Assembly: GCA_963834965.1 (NCBI GenBank)
Contig: CAWIEI010000001.1
Coordinates: forward strand, 1 to 64,000
Direction of reading: 5' to 3'
DNA length: 64,000 nt
From: Fodinibacter sp963834965
Lineage (GTDB): Bacteria > Actinomycetota > Actinomycetes > Actinomycetales > Dermatophilaceae
A program made the position numbers and the translations under genes. The notes beneath the pieces were generated by a model. It was not told the DNA's origin, did not search any database, and saw only the letters and a list, made by a program, of their open reading frames with translations. This document shows, piece by piece, positions 9,001-17,509 of this stretch (positions are counted from its first letter, which is position 1; every line of letters begins with the position of its first letter).

Positions 9001-9405
9001 CGCACATCCAACGGCGTCGAGACGACCTTGCATCGGCCCCAGACAACCGGCCGAGGGCTCGGCTCGGGTGGGCCGACAGTGGCGTCCCGCGCTGCCAGGG
9101 GCGCGGCATCCTGCGTTCTTGACAGCGCTGGGCGCTGGGCGATGCAGGGCGCGGGATCGGGCGCGCCGGCGGCATCACCTCGGGGCCGGACTGGCGGATC
9201 GAGACGTCAAGACCTGCCCGGAATCGTGGACCTCACGAGCCCGTCTCGACCGGTCGACCGGCACTCCCGTGTGCCGATCATGTGCCGTTGAGGGGAGTGC
9301 CTTCGCCTCCGCGTGTTGAGAGGCTGGGTGGGTGCATTCCGGGCTCGCCCGGGCTGCAGGGACCTGCACGTGAAGCTGACACGACGGCGGATCCCTGGAG
9401 GAACC
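9001..9405. other. 405-bp intergenic region
   Basis: No convincing gene. It contains a 12-bp palindrome TCGACCGGTCGA near 9245. The downstream gene's Shine-Dalgarno GGAGG lies at its right end. It presumably carries the promoter for the secreted Ig-like protein. Confidence 0.4.
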
Positions 9406-10743
9406 ATGAACAGCAGCAGCTCGGCCAGGAAGAGCATCCCGAAGGTCGCGGCGCTGGCCGCGGGGCTGACCGTAGCCGCGCTGGCGGTCACCACCGTCCA
9501 CCCGAACGACGCGCGGGCGTTCCCCAGCAGGGCACGGGACTGCTCGGCGTGCCACAACGCGGGCGGGTCGACCACGGCGAAGGCGAGCACGAGCACCCCC
9601 GCGGCCGGGGCCAGCTACACCGTCACCGTGGCGCTGACGGCCAACCCCCGCGGCGGGAACAGCGGCTACGCGATCGTCCCGGTCACCGCCGGCTCGGGAA
9701 CGACCAACGGCGGCGGCAGCTCGGGGGCGCTGCGCTACACCGCGACCATGACAGCCCCGACCACGCCGGGTACCTACACCTACAAGGTGTTCACCAACCA
9801 GGGCAGCACGGGCTCCGCCGGCCGTGCGAGCGGCACCACGTACAGCATCACCGTGGCGGCAGCCCCATCGGCGGTCAAGACGACCACCACCCTGAAGATG
9901 GCACCCGTCGCCACCACGGCGGTGGCCCCGGCTTCGCGCACGTTGACGGCGACCGTCGCCGGCACGGGCGCGGCCGGAACCGTGGCGTTCTTCAACGGGC
10001 CGACCTCATTGGGAACCCGCACGCTCACCTCGGGCTCGGCCAGCCTGGCCCTGAGCGACATCGGTGTCGGCAGCTACAGCTATCACGCCGTCTTCACCCC
10101 GACCAGTGCTGCGAAGTTCACCGCGAGCAGCTCGGGCAACCTGGCCCTGACCGTCACGGCAGCCCCGCCGGTGCCGGGACAGGTGCTGACCACCGCGGCC
10201 CTCCGGATGTCCCCCACCTCAGCCACCGCTCAGGCCCCGGCCGTCCGGAACTTGACCGCCGCCGTCACCGGCGCAGGCGCCGCCGGCACCGTGACGTTCT
10301 TCAACGGGGCCACCCCGTTGGGCACCCGCACCGTGGCCGCCGGCTCTGCGTCGCTGCTGCTGAACAGGATCGGCGTGGGCACCTACAGCTTCCACGCGGT
10401 GTTCACCCCGACCAGCCCGGCCCTGTTCACCTCGAGCACCTCGGCCGCCGTTGCCCTGAAGGTCACGGCGGCACCGTTGCCCGTCACGGCGATCATCCGC
10501 GGCCTGTCCACCAGTGAGGGCCGGGTCGGGCACTGGGTGGCCATCCGCGGGTCCGGGTTCGGCGCGGGGGGCGTCGTGAAGTTCGGGTCGGTGACCGCGA
10601 AGGTCCGCTCGTGGACCACCACCAGGATCGTGGTGGTCATACCGCGGGTCTCCTCGAACCGCCACGAGCTCGAGGTCGTGGTCAGGGTGACCCCGAAGGG
10701 TGGGGTCGCGTCCAGGGGTGCGGAGTTCGAGATCGAGAGGTAG
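9406..10743 (+). CDS. Secreted protein with CXXCH motif, two Ig-like repeats and an IPT/TIG domain
   Basis: 445 residues, ATG preceded by GGAGG. A signal peptide (about 1-38, ending in ARA) precedes a CSACH motif at residues 46-50, a c-type haem attachment signature. The segment that follows (AGASYTVTVALT, then YTATMTAPTTPGTYTYKVF) resembles the Reeler/choice-of-anchor domains found after CXXCH in other secreted bacterial proteins. Two homologous Ig-like repeats of about 95 residues follow (each with AAGTV.FFNG and GTYSFHAVFTPTS), then an IPT/TIG-like C-terminal domain (GHWVAIRGSGFGAGGVVKFG). No membrane anchor or sorting signal is visible. The role, possibly adhesion or electron transfer, is inference. 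Confidence 0.75.
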   Translation: MNSSSSARKSIPKVAALAAGLTVAALAVTTVHPNDARAFPSRARDCSACHNAGGSTTAKASTSTPAAGASYTVTVALTANPRGGNSGYAIVPVTAGSGTTNGGGSSGALRYTATMTAPTTPGTYTYKVFTNQGSTGSAGRASGTTYSITVAAAPSAVKTTTTLKMAPVATTAVAPASRTLTATVAGTGAAGTVAFFNGPTSLGTRTLTSGSASLALSDIGVGSYSYHAVFTPTSAAKFTASSSGNLALTVTAAPPVPGQVLTTAALRMSPTSATAQAPAVRNLTAAVTGAGAAGTVTFFNGATPLGTRTVAAGSASLLLNRIGVGTYSFHAVFTPTSPALFTSSTSAAVALKVTAAPLPVTAIIRGLSTSEGRVGHWVAIRGSGFGAGGVVKFGSVTAKVRSWTTTRIVVVIPRVSSNRHELEVVVRVTPKGGVASRGAEFEIER

Positions 10744-11560
10744 TGCTGGCACGGTCGGCCAGCGCACCTGGCACTCGCTGAGCTGGCCGGCAACGAGGGT
10801 GGGTCGGACGTGCTCGAGCTTGAAGACCGCCGAGTAGCGGTCCTCCACGACCAGGGCGGCCCGAGGCATCTCGGCCAGGGCCGAGAGCCGGTAGGCGAGC
10901 CGCCCACCGGTCGGCGAGTCGGCCAGGTCAGCCAGCGACTTGCGCTCCACGACGGCCACCAGAACGTCGTCGACGAACGCGCCGTAGGGGCCCACGGGCA
11001 AGGACGCCTTGTGCGTGGTGGCCTGCTGGTGGGTGAAGCGTCAGGCGTACCGCTCGCGGGTATTGACGACGATCTCGAGGTCTGCCACACCGGATCTGCG
11101 CGCCGTGGGCAGGTCGACGTTCGGGCGGGCGGCCTTGGCCACCCCGCGGGCTCTGCCGGAAGATCATCTCGCGGCCGCGCTCCCGGGTGAGCACGAACTG
11201 GCTACACGCCTCGCGGGTGCGGTCGGCGACGACGTCGATCCCGCCCCAACGTCGCGTCACCGAGCGTAGCGGGACCTCCTCGACGACCTCCGCGGCGTCA
11301 TCCCACGGCTGGTCGTGGCGGTAGCCGTAGACCTTGGTCGTGCGTGGCCACGTCTCCCTGGTCCGCAGCACGATGCTGTCGCCCAAGGGGATCCGCACCA
11401 GGTAGGGCAGGCTCGACCCGGGGTCCGGGTTGCGAGCGATCAGCAGTGGCTCGGGCACGGCCAACGCTACGCGCGCCGTGGAGCCTGACACGACCCCCGG
11501 CGTCGCGTCCTCGAAAACGACCCTGCCGTTTGGTTGCACCAGAATGCTGCGAGTTCTCGC
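10744..11560 (-). pseudogene. ERCC4-domain nuclease-like gene, decayed
   Basis: The minus strand encodes an actinomycete ERCC4-type nuclease in pieces. The N-terminal part (PNGRVVFEDATPGVV, then VTRRWGGIDVVADRTRE, then RGREMIF) is in one frame. A frameshift near 11150 leads to ARPNVDLPTARRSGVADLE. An in-frame TGA at about 11041 follows (RYA-stop-RF). The nuclease core then reads VVERKSLADL, ALVVEDRYSAVFKLEHVRP, QVRWPTVP. The expected C terminus is missing: similarity ends where the convergent CXXCH gene ends. No convincing start codon is present; the frame is open to 11626. At least one frameshift, one stop and a 3' truncation make this a pseudogene. Confidence 0.8.
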
Positions 11561-11658
11561 AGCCCAAATCGCTGCTGAACGACCGCTCGGAGCGGATAGC
11601 GTTCTCCTGGGCCCGAGGAGGCCCACAACACCACTTTCATTCTGGGGGTTCCTTCTTC

Positions 11659-12465
11659 ATGAGCACGTCCTTGCGCGCCATCACTCGCGCCGGCCTCGTC
11701 GGCGGCGCCACGCTGCTTGCCGCCGTCCTCACCGCCACGTCCGCGTCCGCCGCATCCGGCGATCTGGCCTACTCCTGCGACTACGGCGTCGGCGCCACCG
11801 AAGGCACCGGCGCGGCCTCCGCGACGTGGGACTCCGGCATCGGCGAGGGCCTGGTCACCCAGGTCGGCCGCGACGTGTCCCTCGACCCCTTCACCGGCAC
11901 GATCACCCTGCCCGAGGGCTTCACCCAGGCACTGCGCGACGCCGGCATCGACGAGGTCGACGGGCAGCGACCGGCGACCAACGGACAGGCGCGCGGGCTG
12001 CTGCTCACGCTCGTCGACGGGTCTGACGAGGAGTACCCGCTCGAGCTGTCCTTCAAGACCTTCGCGGTGCCCGCCGAAGGCCCGCTGGTGATCACCGTCG
12101 GCGGAGAGGGTCCTGGGGTATTCCCGGCCGGAGTGGGCACCAACACGCTGGTCGCCAGCGACTTCGAGCTGTCGGTCGGCACGGGGAAGGGCGGGCCGGA
12201 TGCCGGCATGGCCTGCACGCTCACCGACAAGGGCGACGCCTCCATCGACACCTTCGAGGCGACCGCCGCGCCGACTCCCACGGGTACGCCCACGGTCGAG
12301 GTGAGCGAGACGGCCTCGCCGGAGCGTCCCGACGTGGTGCAGACCGACTTCGCCGATGACGGCCACTCCACCGCTGCGCCGCTGGTGCTCGGCGGTGCAG
12401 CCACCGGTGCTGCCGTGGCCCTGGCCGTGCGCGGCGCCCGACGCGGCTCCACCCGCCGGCACTGA
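11659..12465 (+). CDS. Secreted surface protein (DUF6801-like) with C-terminal membrane anchor
   Basis: 268 residues: signal peptide ending TSASAASG, a beta-rich domain beginning DLAYSCDYGVG that resembles the DUF6801-type extracellular domain of actinomycetes, a Thr/Pro linker (APTPTGTPTVE), then a hydrophobic helix (APLVLGGAATGAAVALAV) and a basic tail. This is the layout of a sortase substrate, but no LPXTG-like pentapeptide precedes the helix. The sortase gene begins two bases after its stop, so the two are co-transcribed. The function is unknown. Confidence 0.7.
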   Translation: MSTSLRAITRAGLVGGATLLAAVLTATSASAASGDLAYSCDYGVGATEGTGAASATWDSGIGEGLVTQVGRDVSLDPFTGTITLPEGFTQALRDAGIDEVDGQRPATNGQARGLLLTLVDGSDEEYPLELSFKTFAVPAEGPLVITVGGEGPGVFPAGVGTNTLVASDFELSVGTGKGGPDAGMACTLTDKGDASIDTFEATAAPTPTGTPTVEVSETASPERPDVVQTDFADDGHSTAAPLVLGGAATGAAVALAVRGARRGSTRRH

Positions 12466-12466
12466 G

Positions 12467-13147
12467 GTGCGCGCCGCCCCCGCTGCGGCACCGGTCCACC
12501 GGCGGGCCCTGCTCGTCGGCTGCGCGGCCGCGCTCCTCCTCGGAGGGTGCGCGGCCGCGCCCGGCGCGGTGCCCTCGACGACCTCGCCAACCAGTGCACC
12601 TGCGTCGCCACGTCGCAGCGCGACACCCACGGCATCCCCGGCGGCCACCCAGGTCGCCCCGGTGACCAGGCGCGACCTCCCGAGGGGAGACCCCCGCGAC
12701 GTGGTCGTGACCAGCCGTGGCGGGGCGCGCCTGGTCGACGCGAAGCTCATCGGCGCCGGGCTCGACGACCGCGGCATCCTGGCACCGCCGGCAGGGGTGG
12801 CCGGTTGGTACGACGAGAAGCGTTGGCCCAAGCCGGGATTCCCGGGGGCTTCGATCCTCGCTGGCCACATCAACACCCGCGCCACCGGACCGGACACCTT
12901 CGCCCGACTGCCCGAGGTGCGTCCCGGCGCCCGGGTGACCGTGCGCTACTCCTCGGGTGACGAGGTGGAGTTCGTCGTCACCCGCTCCAAGGCCGTACCC
13001 AAGAAGCAGACGCCGAAGGACGACTCCATCTGGGATGCCGAAAACCCGCGACCGCTGCTGCGGCTGATCACCTGCGACCCCACGACCCCGGTGCGCGGCG
13101 GCCACTACGTGGGCAACTGGGTGGTCTGGGCTGCACCGCTGGCCTGA
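12467..13147 (+). CDS. Class F-like sortase
   Basis: 226 residues from GTG 12467, directly after the preceding stop. An N-terminal hydrophobic segment ends in LLLGGC, so it may be a lipoprotein or be held by a signal anchor. A Ser/Thr/Ala/Pro linker follows, then the sortase fold. The catalytic His lies in SILAGHIN, the Cys in LRLITCDPTT, and a conserved Arg-Gly follows in VRGGHYVGNW. The class F subfamily of actinomycetes has this length and the ITCD motif. Its likely substrate is the protein encoded just upstream. Confidence 0.85.
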   Translation: MRAAPAAAPVHRRALLVGCAAALLLGGCAAAPGAVPSTTSPTSAPASPRRSATPTASPAATQVAPVTRRDLPRGDPRDVVVTSRGGARLVDAKLIGAGLDDRGILAPPAGVAGWYDEKRWPKPGFPGASILAGHINTRATGPDTFARLPEVRPGARVTVRYSSGDEVEFVVTRSKAVPKKQTPKDDSIWDAENPRPLLRLITCDPTTPVRGGHYVGNWVVWAAPLA

Positions 13148-13196
13148 CCCGGCCCGACGGATTGCGCAGCGCCCGGCAGGCTGACAGCATCGGTCG

Positions 13197-13952
13197 ATGC
13201 TGGACGAGGTGGCCGACGGCGTCTGGGTGCGGCAGAGCGAGTGGGTCTGGAGCAACGCCGTCGTGGTGCGGGCCGACGACGGGCTGGTCGTGGTCGACCC
13301 CGGCATCGCCGGCTCCGACCTGGTCGACCTCGCCGACGAGGTCGACCGGCTCGGCCTCCCGGTGGTCGCCGGGTTCTGCACCCACCCGCACTGGGACCAC
13401 CTGCTCTGGCACCCCCGCTTCGGTGACGTGCCGCGCTACGCCACGCCCGCCGCCGCGCAGAGTGCGAGCGAGGTGCGCGAACGGGCCCGAGCGATGGCGG
13501 CGGAGAGCGCCACCGGCATCCCCCTCGACCTCGTCGCGCTGCTCACCCCGCTGCCCCCGGATGGGGGACCGCTGCCGGGCACGGTGGTCGAGCACGAGGC
13601 GCACGCCATCGGTCACGCCGCGCTGCTCCTTGCCGACCGTGGCGTGCTGATCGCCGGGGACATGCTCTCCGACGTCCTGATCCCGCTGCTGGACGCCCGG
13701 CGACCCGGCCAGCTCGGCGCCTACGAGGCGGCCCTGGACCGGCTGGACGAGGCCGCTGCGCGGGTCGACGTCGTGGTGCCAGGGCACGGCGCCGTGGCGC
13801 GGGGCGCCGAGGTGGCGGACCGGCTCGCCACCGACCGCGGCTACCTGGGAGCGCTGCGGCGCCGCGAGGAGCCGGATGACGCGCGCCTGGAGCAGGAGTG
13901 GCTCGCCGGACCGCACCAGGGCAACCTGGCGCAGGTGCGCCAACCCGATTGA
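13197..13952 (+). CDS. MBL-fold metallo-hydrolase
   Basis: 251 residues with all zinc-site motifs: THPHWDH, HAIGHA, AGDML and PGHG. The protein is a single beta-lactamase-like domain with no extra domain, so the substrate (thioester, lactone or other) cannot be assigned. The ATG has no Shine-Dalgarno sequence; CAGCAT ends six bases upstream, fitting a leaderless start. Confidence 0.85.
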   Translation: MLDEVADGVWVRQSEWVWSNAVVVRADDGLVVVDPGIAGSDLVDLADEVDRLGLPVVAGFCTHPHWDHLLWHPRFGDVPRYATPAAAQSASEVRERARAMAAESATGIPLDLVALLTPLPPDGGPLPGTVVEHEAHAIGHAALLLADRGVLIAGDMLSDVLIPLLDARRPGQLGAYEAALDRLDEAAARVDVVVPGHGAVARGAEVADRLATDRGYLGALRRREEPDDARLEQEWLAGPHQGNLAQVRQPD

Positions 13953-13975
13953 GCCTCAGGCGGTCTGTGTCTGCC

Positions 13976-13981
13976 TATGCT
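13976..13981 (+). promoter_or_regulatory. -10 TATGCT of a leaderless start
   Basis: TATGCT ends six bases before GTG 13988. It supports that GTG over upstream in-frame starts inside the MBL gene. Confidence 0.6.
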
Positions 13982-13987
13982 CACGGG

Positions 13988-14953
13988 GTGAAGGTGGTCA
14001 TACCGGGGGGAACGGGTCAGGTCGGCCGGTTGCTGCGGCGGGCGCTCGCGGGGCGCGGTGACGAGGTGGTGGTGCTGAGCCGGCACCCGGGGCCGCTCGA
14101 GCCGGGCATCCGGCACGTCGGCTGGGACGGCCGAACGCTCGGCGACTGGGCGGCGGAGGTCGACGGGGCCGACGCGGTGGTCAACCTCGCGGGCCGCACG
14201 GTCAGCTGTCGCTACACGACCGAGAACCTGACGCAGATGATGGACTCGCGGGTCGAGTCGACCCGCGTCGTCGGCACCGCGATCGCACAGGCCGCCGCCC
14301 CGCCGTCGGTCTGGCTGCAGATGAGCACCGCCACCATCTACGCCGACCGGCGCGACGCCCCGAACGACGAGGCGACCGGGGTCATCGGTGGCCACGAGCC
14401 GGGAGTGCCCGACTACTGGGAGTTCAGCGTGCGCATCTCCCGCTGTTGGGAGGCAGCACAGCAGGATGCCGTGACGCCTCAAACGCGGCGGGTCGCCCTG
14501 CGCTCGGCGATGGTGATGAGTCCCGACCGCGGTGGCGTCTTCGACGTGCTGCTGCGAATGGCGCGGCTCGGGCTGGGTGGGCCGGTCGCCGGTGGCGGCC
14601 AGTACGTGTCGTGGATCCACGACACCGACTTCGTCCGCGCCGTCGAGCTGCTCATCGACCGGGACGACCTCGACGGCCCGGTGAACCTGGCTGCGCCGCA
14701 ACCACTTCCACAGCGTGCGCTGATGCGCGACCTGCGCCAGGCCTGGGGTCGACGCCCGGGGCTGCCCGCCACGGCGTGGATGGCGGAGATCGGTGCCTGG
14801 GTGCTGCGCACCGACACCGAGCTGCTGCTCAAGAGCCGCCGGGTGGTGCCGGGACGGCTGCTCGACGCCGGCTTCGAGTTCGAGTTCGCGGAGTGGCCGG
14901 ATGCCGCCGACGACCTGGTGCGCCGGGTGCGCACCCGCGGCCGCTCGTCCTGA
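13988..14953 (+). CDS. TIGR01777-family NAD-dependent epimerase/dehydratase-like protein
   Basis: 321 residues beginning VKVVIPGGTGQVGRLL, a Rossmann GxxGxxG. Typical family stretches follow: ADAVVNLAGRTV, WLQMSTATIYADR, GGGQYVSWIHDTDF, and the C-terminal DUF1731-like part (LLLKSRRVVPGRLLDAGFEF). Members of this group (SulA/YfcH-like) are of unsettled function. The start GTG 13988 is preferred because of the TATGCT hexamer. Confidence 0.88.
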   Translation: MKVVIPGGTGQVGRLLRRALAGRGDEVVVLSRHPGPLEPGIRHVGWDGRTLGDWAAEVDGADAVVNLAGRTVSCRYTTENLTQMMDSRVESTRVVGTAIAQAAAPPSVWLQMSTATIYADRRDAPNDEATGVIGGHEPGVPDYWEFSVRISRCWEAAQQDAVTPQTRRVALRSAMVMSPDRGGVFDVLLRMARLGLGGPVAGGGQYVSWIHDTDFVRAVELLIDRDDLDGPVNLAAPQPLPQRALMRDLRQAWGRRPGLPATAWMAEIGAWVLRTDTELLLKSRRVVPGRLLDAGFEFEFAEWPDAADDLVRRVRTRGRSS

Positions 14954-14958
14954 GGCGG

Positions 14959-14976
14959 CAGCGCGGCGCGGCGCTG
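14959..14976 (+). terminator. Possible hairpin terminator after the epimerase gene
   Basis: CAGCGC, a six-base loop and GCGCTG lie six bases after the stop. The stem is short and there is no T-run, so the call is weak. Confidence 0.35.
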
Positions 14977-15096
14977 GCAAACTGCGCCGTCGGTCGTTCG
15001 GCCTGACTTGGCCCGAAGCGGGCACGGCCGGTGACGGCTGCGGTTAGCGTCCGAGGTGTCGCGCGAGGTGCGCAGCGACGCGGACGAAGAGGCCAG

Positions 15097-15957
15097 ATGA
15101 GCGCTCGGGCGTGGTTGGGCTGGGGCGGTGCGGGTGTCGCCGGCCTGGCGCTGGTGCTGACCGTCATCGGCGCGGCCACCGCCACCCCGTCGCCGCCGGA
15201 CGGGACGGCCACCTCGACCGCGAGGTCCGCGCCCGCGACGCCCGGGACCACGAGCCCGGCCGACCCGGCATCCACCCCCTCCCCGAAAGCGACCGAGACC
15301 CCGACCACCGTCACCGCGACCCCGAGTGGGACGGCATCCGCGCCGGCACCGCCCGCCACCGCGCCACGCACGGTGCCGACCGCACCGGCCACCCGGGGCA
15401 CCGCACTCGCCGCCGTCGCGGGGCTCACCGTCAAGGGCCGGGCCCCGAAGACGGGCTACTCGCGAGAGCTGTTCGGACAGGCCTGGTTCGACGCCGACCG
15501 CAACGGCTGCGACACCCGCAACGACGTGCTGCGACGCGACCTGGTCGACCGGCAGATGAAGAACTGGTGCAAGGTGCTGGCCGGCACCCGCAGCCCCGAC
15601 CCGTACACCGGCCGCACCATCCGCTTCGTGATCGGTGGACCCAGCGAGATCGACGTCGACCACGTCGTCGCGCTGGCCGACGCCTGGCAGAAGGGGGCCG
15701 CGACCTGGCAACCCGGCACCCGCGTGGCGTTCGCCAACGACCCGCTGGCCCTGCTGGCGGTCGACGCCCACACCAACCGCTCCAAGGGCGACGGGGACGC
15801 CGCCACCTGGCTGCCGCCCAACCGGCCCTACCGCTGCGCCTACGTCGCGCGGCAGGTCGCGGTGAAGGCGAAGTACCGGCTCTGGGTGACCGCGTCCGAG
15901 CGCGACGCGATGGTGCGGGTGCTGTCGACCTGCCCCCGGATGCCGCTGCCCCGCTAG
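15097..15957 (+). CDS. Secreted HNH nuclease (DUF1524/GmrSD C-terminal-like)
   Basis: 286 residues. A signal peptide or N-terminal anchor (about 1-28) is followed by about 75 residues of Pro/Thr/Ala-rich linker and a nuclease domain: GYSRELFGQAW, then CDTRNDVLRRDL, then IDVDHVVALADAWQKGA (the DHVV His is catalytic), FANDPLALLAVDAHTNRSKGD and DAATWLPPNRPYRC. This is the extracellular HNH family common in actinomycetes, unlike the cytoplasmic GmrSD restriction enzyme that shares the domain. The start has a GAAGAGG site. Its stop overlaps the stop region of the convergent ABC gene. Confidence 0.85.
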   Translation: MSARAWLGWGGAGVAGLALVLTVIGAATATPSPPDGTATSTARSAPATPGTTSPADPASTPSPKATETPTTVTATPSGTASAPAPPATAPRTVPTAPATRGTALAAVAGLTVKGRAPKTGYSRELFGQAWFDADRNGCDTRNDVLRRDLVDRQMKNWCKVLAGTRSPDPYTGRTIRFVIGGPSEIDVDHVVALADAWQKGAATWQPGTRVAFANDPLALLAVDAHTNRSKGDGDAATWLPPNRPYRCAYVARQVAVKAKYRLWVTASERDAMVRVLSTCPRMPLPR

Positions 15958-16658
15958 TGGGGGAGGAGCGGTGGGCCGCGGTGGTGGCGCCCGGCACGAA
16001 GGTGCACGACCTGGTCGGCCTCCGACACCAGCCGCGGGTCGTGGGTGGCGACCAGGACGGCGCTGCCTGCCCGGGCCAGCTCGAGCAGCTGGTGTGCCAC
16101 GAGGTCGGCGTGCGCCTCGTCCTGGTGCGAGGTCGGCTCGTCGAGCACGATGACGGCCGGGCTCAGGGCCCCCGCCCGGGCGATGGCCACCCGTTGCTGC
16201 TCGCCGCGCGACGCCTGCGCCGTGAGGTTGTCGGCGAGGTGCGCGAGGTCGAAGGCCTCGAGCAGCTCGGGCCGGGCGGGCAGCCCGCGCACCCAGCAAG
16301 GGAGGCCCACGTTCTCCGCGACCGTCAGCTCGGCCGGCAGGCCCAGCCGCTGGGGGAGGAGCGCACAACGGCCCCAGTCGCGCACCGATGCCGCCGGTGA
16401 GCCGTCGACGAGCACCGTGCCCTGGTCGGGTGCCTCCAGCCCCGCCACCAGCTGGCACAGCGTGGACTTGCCTGAGCCGGAACGCCCTTCGATCACCACG
16501 ACCTCACCCGGGAGTGCCGAGAGTGACACGTCGGACAGGATCGGGATGCCGGGGGAGCGCTCGCCGTGGGTGACCGCGGAGACCAGCACCGCCGCGCCGT
16601 CCCGCCGGCCTCCGCCCCCCGGCCGGCCGGAGACGCGGTGTCGCCCAGCGGTGCTCAC
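15954..16658 (-). CDS. ABC transporter ATP-binding protein (second ATPase of the unit)
   Basis: 234 residues: Walker A GRSGSGKST, signature ASRGEQQ (a variant of LSGGQ), Walker B VIVLDEPT and switch His in ATHDP. Its GTG overlaps the stop of the first ATPase by four bases. With that ATPase and the permease it forms an exporter-like unit of the MacB/LolD type; the transported material is unknown. Confidence 0.88.
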   Translation of the reverse strand: MSTAGRHRVSGRPGGGGRRDGAAVLVSAVTHGERSPGIPILSDVSLSALPGEVVVIEGRSGSGKSTLCQLVAGLEAPDQGTVLVDGSPAASVRDWGRCALLPQRLGLPAELTVAENVGLPCWVRGLPARPELLEAFDLAHLADNLTAQASRGEQQRVAIARAGALSPAVIVLDEPTSHQDEAHADLVAHQLLELARAGSAVLVATHDPRLVSEADQVVHLRAGRHHRGPPLLPH

Positions 16659-17509
16659 GACTCACCCTCGGTCGGTTCGAGCACGACCCGGTCGCCGTCG
16701 AGGCGGATGACGGCACGCCGGTTCGGGAACAGCGCGAGCGCGTCGGGGGGCAGCTGCACCCGACCGGCGGGGTCGATGGTCGCCCGGGCCGTGGTGGCCC
16801 CCCACTGCTCGGTCGACATCACCCCGTGGCGCAGCGCGACCACCCGGTCGCTGGCGGCGATCGCCCCGGGGTCGTGGGTGGCGATGACCACGGCGCTGCC
16901 GCCCGCGGCGACCGACCGCAGCTCGTGCATGACCAGCGCCGCGGTGTCCTCGTCGAGCTCGGCCGTCGGCTCGTCGCAGAGGATCAGCGGGGGTGCGCCC
17001 ACGCAGGCGCAGGCCAGGGCGACCCGCTGCTGCTCGCCCCCCGAGAGCCGGGATGCCGCCACCCCCGCGACGTCCGCGAGCCCCAGCCGTTCGAGGATGC
17101 CGCCGCCGGCGCCGGCGTCCACCCGGCGCCACCGAGCCGCCTGCTCGACGTTCTGGGCGGCGGTCAGGTGCGGGTACACGCCGTCCGTGGCCCGCTGCGG
17201 CACCCACGCGATGACGCTGCGGCTGTGGGCCCGGCGCTCGGAGGTGCGCAGCGACGACGCGTTGCGACCCAGGATCGTCACGTCGCCGCCGCTCGGGCGG
17301 TCGCGCAGGGCGAGCAGCGCGAGCAGGGTCGACTTGCCGCTGCCCGACGGGCCGGTCAGCGCGGTCACCGTGTGCTCGTGGAACTCGGCGTCGACTCCTC
17401 GCAGGGCGTGCGTCTCCCCGGTGGCCGTGGGGTAGATCTTCACCAGCCCCGAGACGGTGGCGGCCGAGCCGGAGCCGCTGGGCGAGAGCGAAATCGGGTC
17501 AGTCCTCAC
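16655..17509 (-). CDS. ABC transporter ATP-binding protein (MacB/LolD-like)
   Basis: 284 residues: Walker A TGPSGSGKST, signature SRLSGGEQQ, Walker B LILCDEPTAELDE, switch His in ATHDP. After the ATPase core there is an extra C-terminal segment of about 50 residues (ATIDPAGRVQLPPDALALFP), whose AbrB-like look suggests a small regulatory tail. GTG 17509 overlaps the last 11 bases of the permease gene. Confidence 0.87.
   Translation of the reverse strand: MRTDPISLSPSGSGSAATVSGLVKIYPTATGETHALRGVDAEFHEHTVTALTGPSGSGKSTLLALLALRDRPSGGDVTILGRNASSLRTSERRAHSRSVIAWVPQRATDGVYPHLTAAQNVEQAARWRRVDAGAGGGILERLGLADVAGVAASRLSGGEQQRVALACACVGAPPLILCDEPTAELDEDTAALVMHELRSVAAGGSAVVIATHDPGAIAASDRVVALRHGVMSTEQWGATTARATIDPAGRVQLPPDALALFPNRRAVIRLDGDRVVLEPTEGES

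Noticed and set aside
9240..9255. Palindrome TCGACCGGTCGA as an operator
   Set aside because: It is too short and GC-rich to stand out from chance here, and no regulator gene is adjacent.
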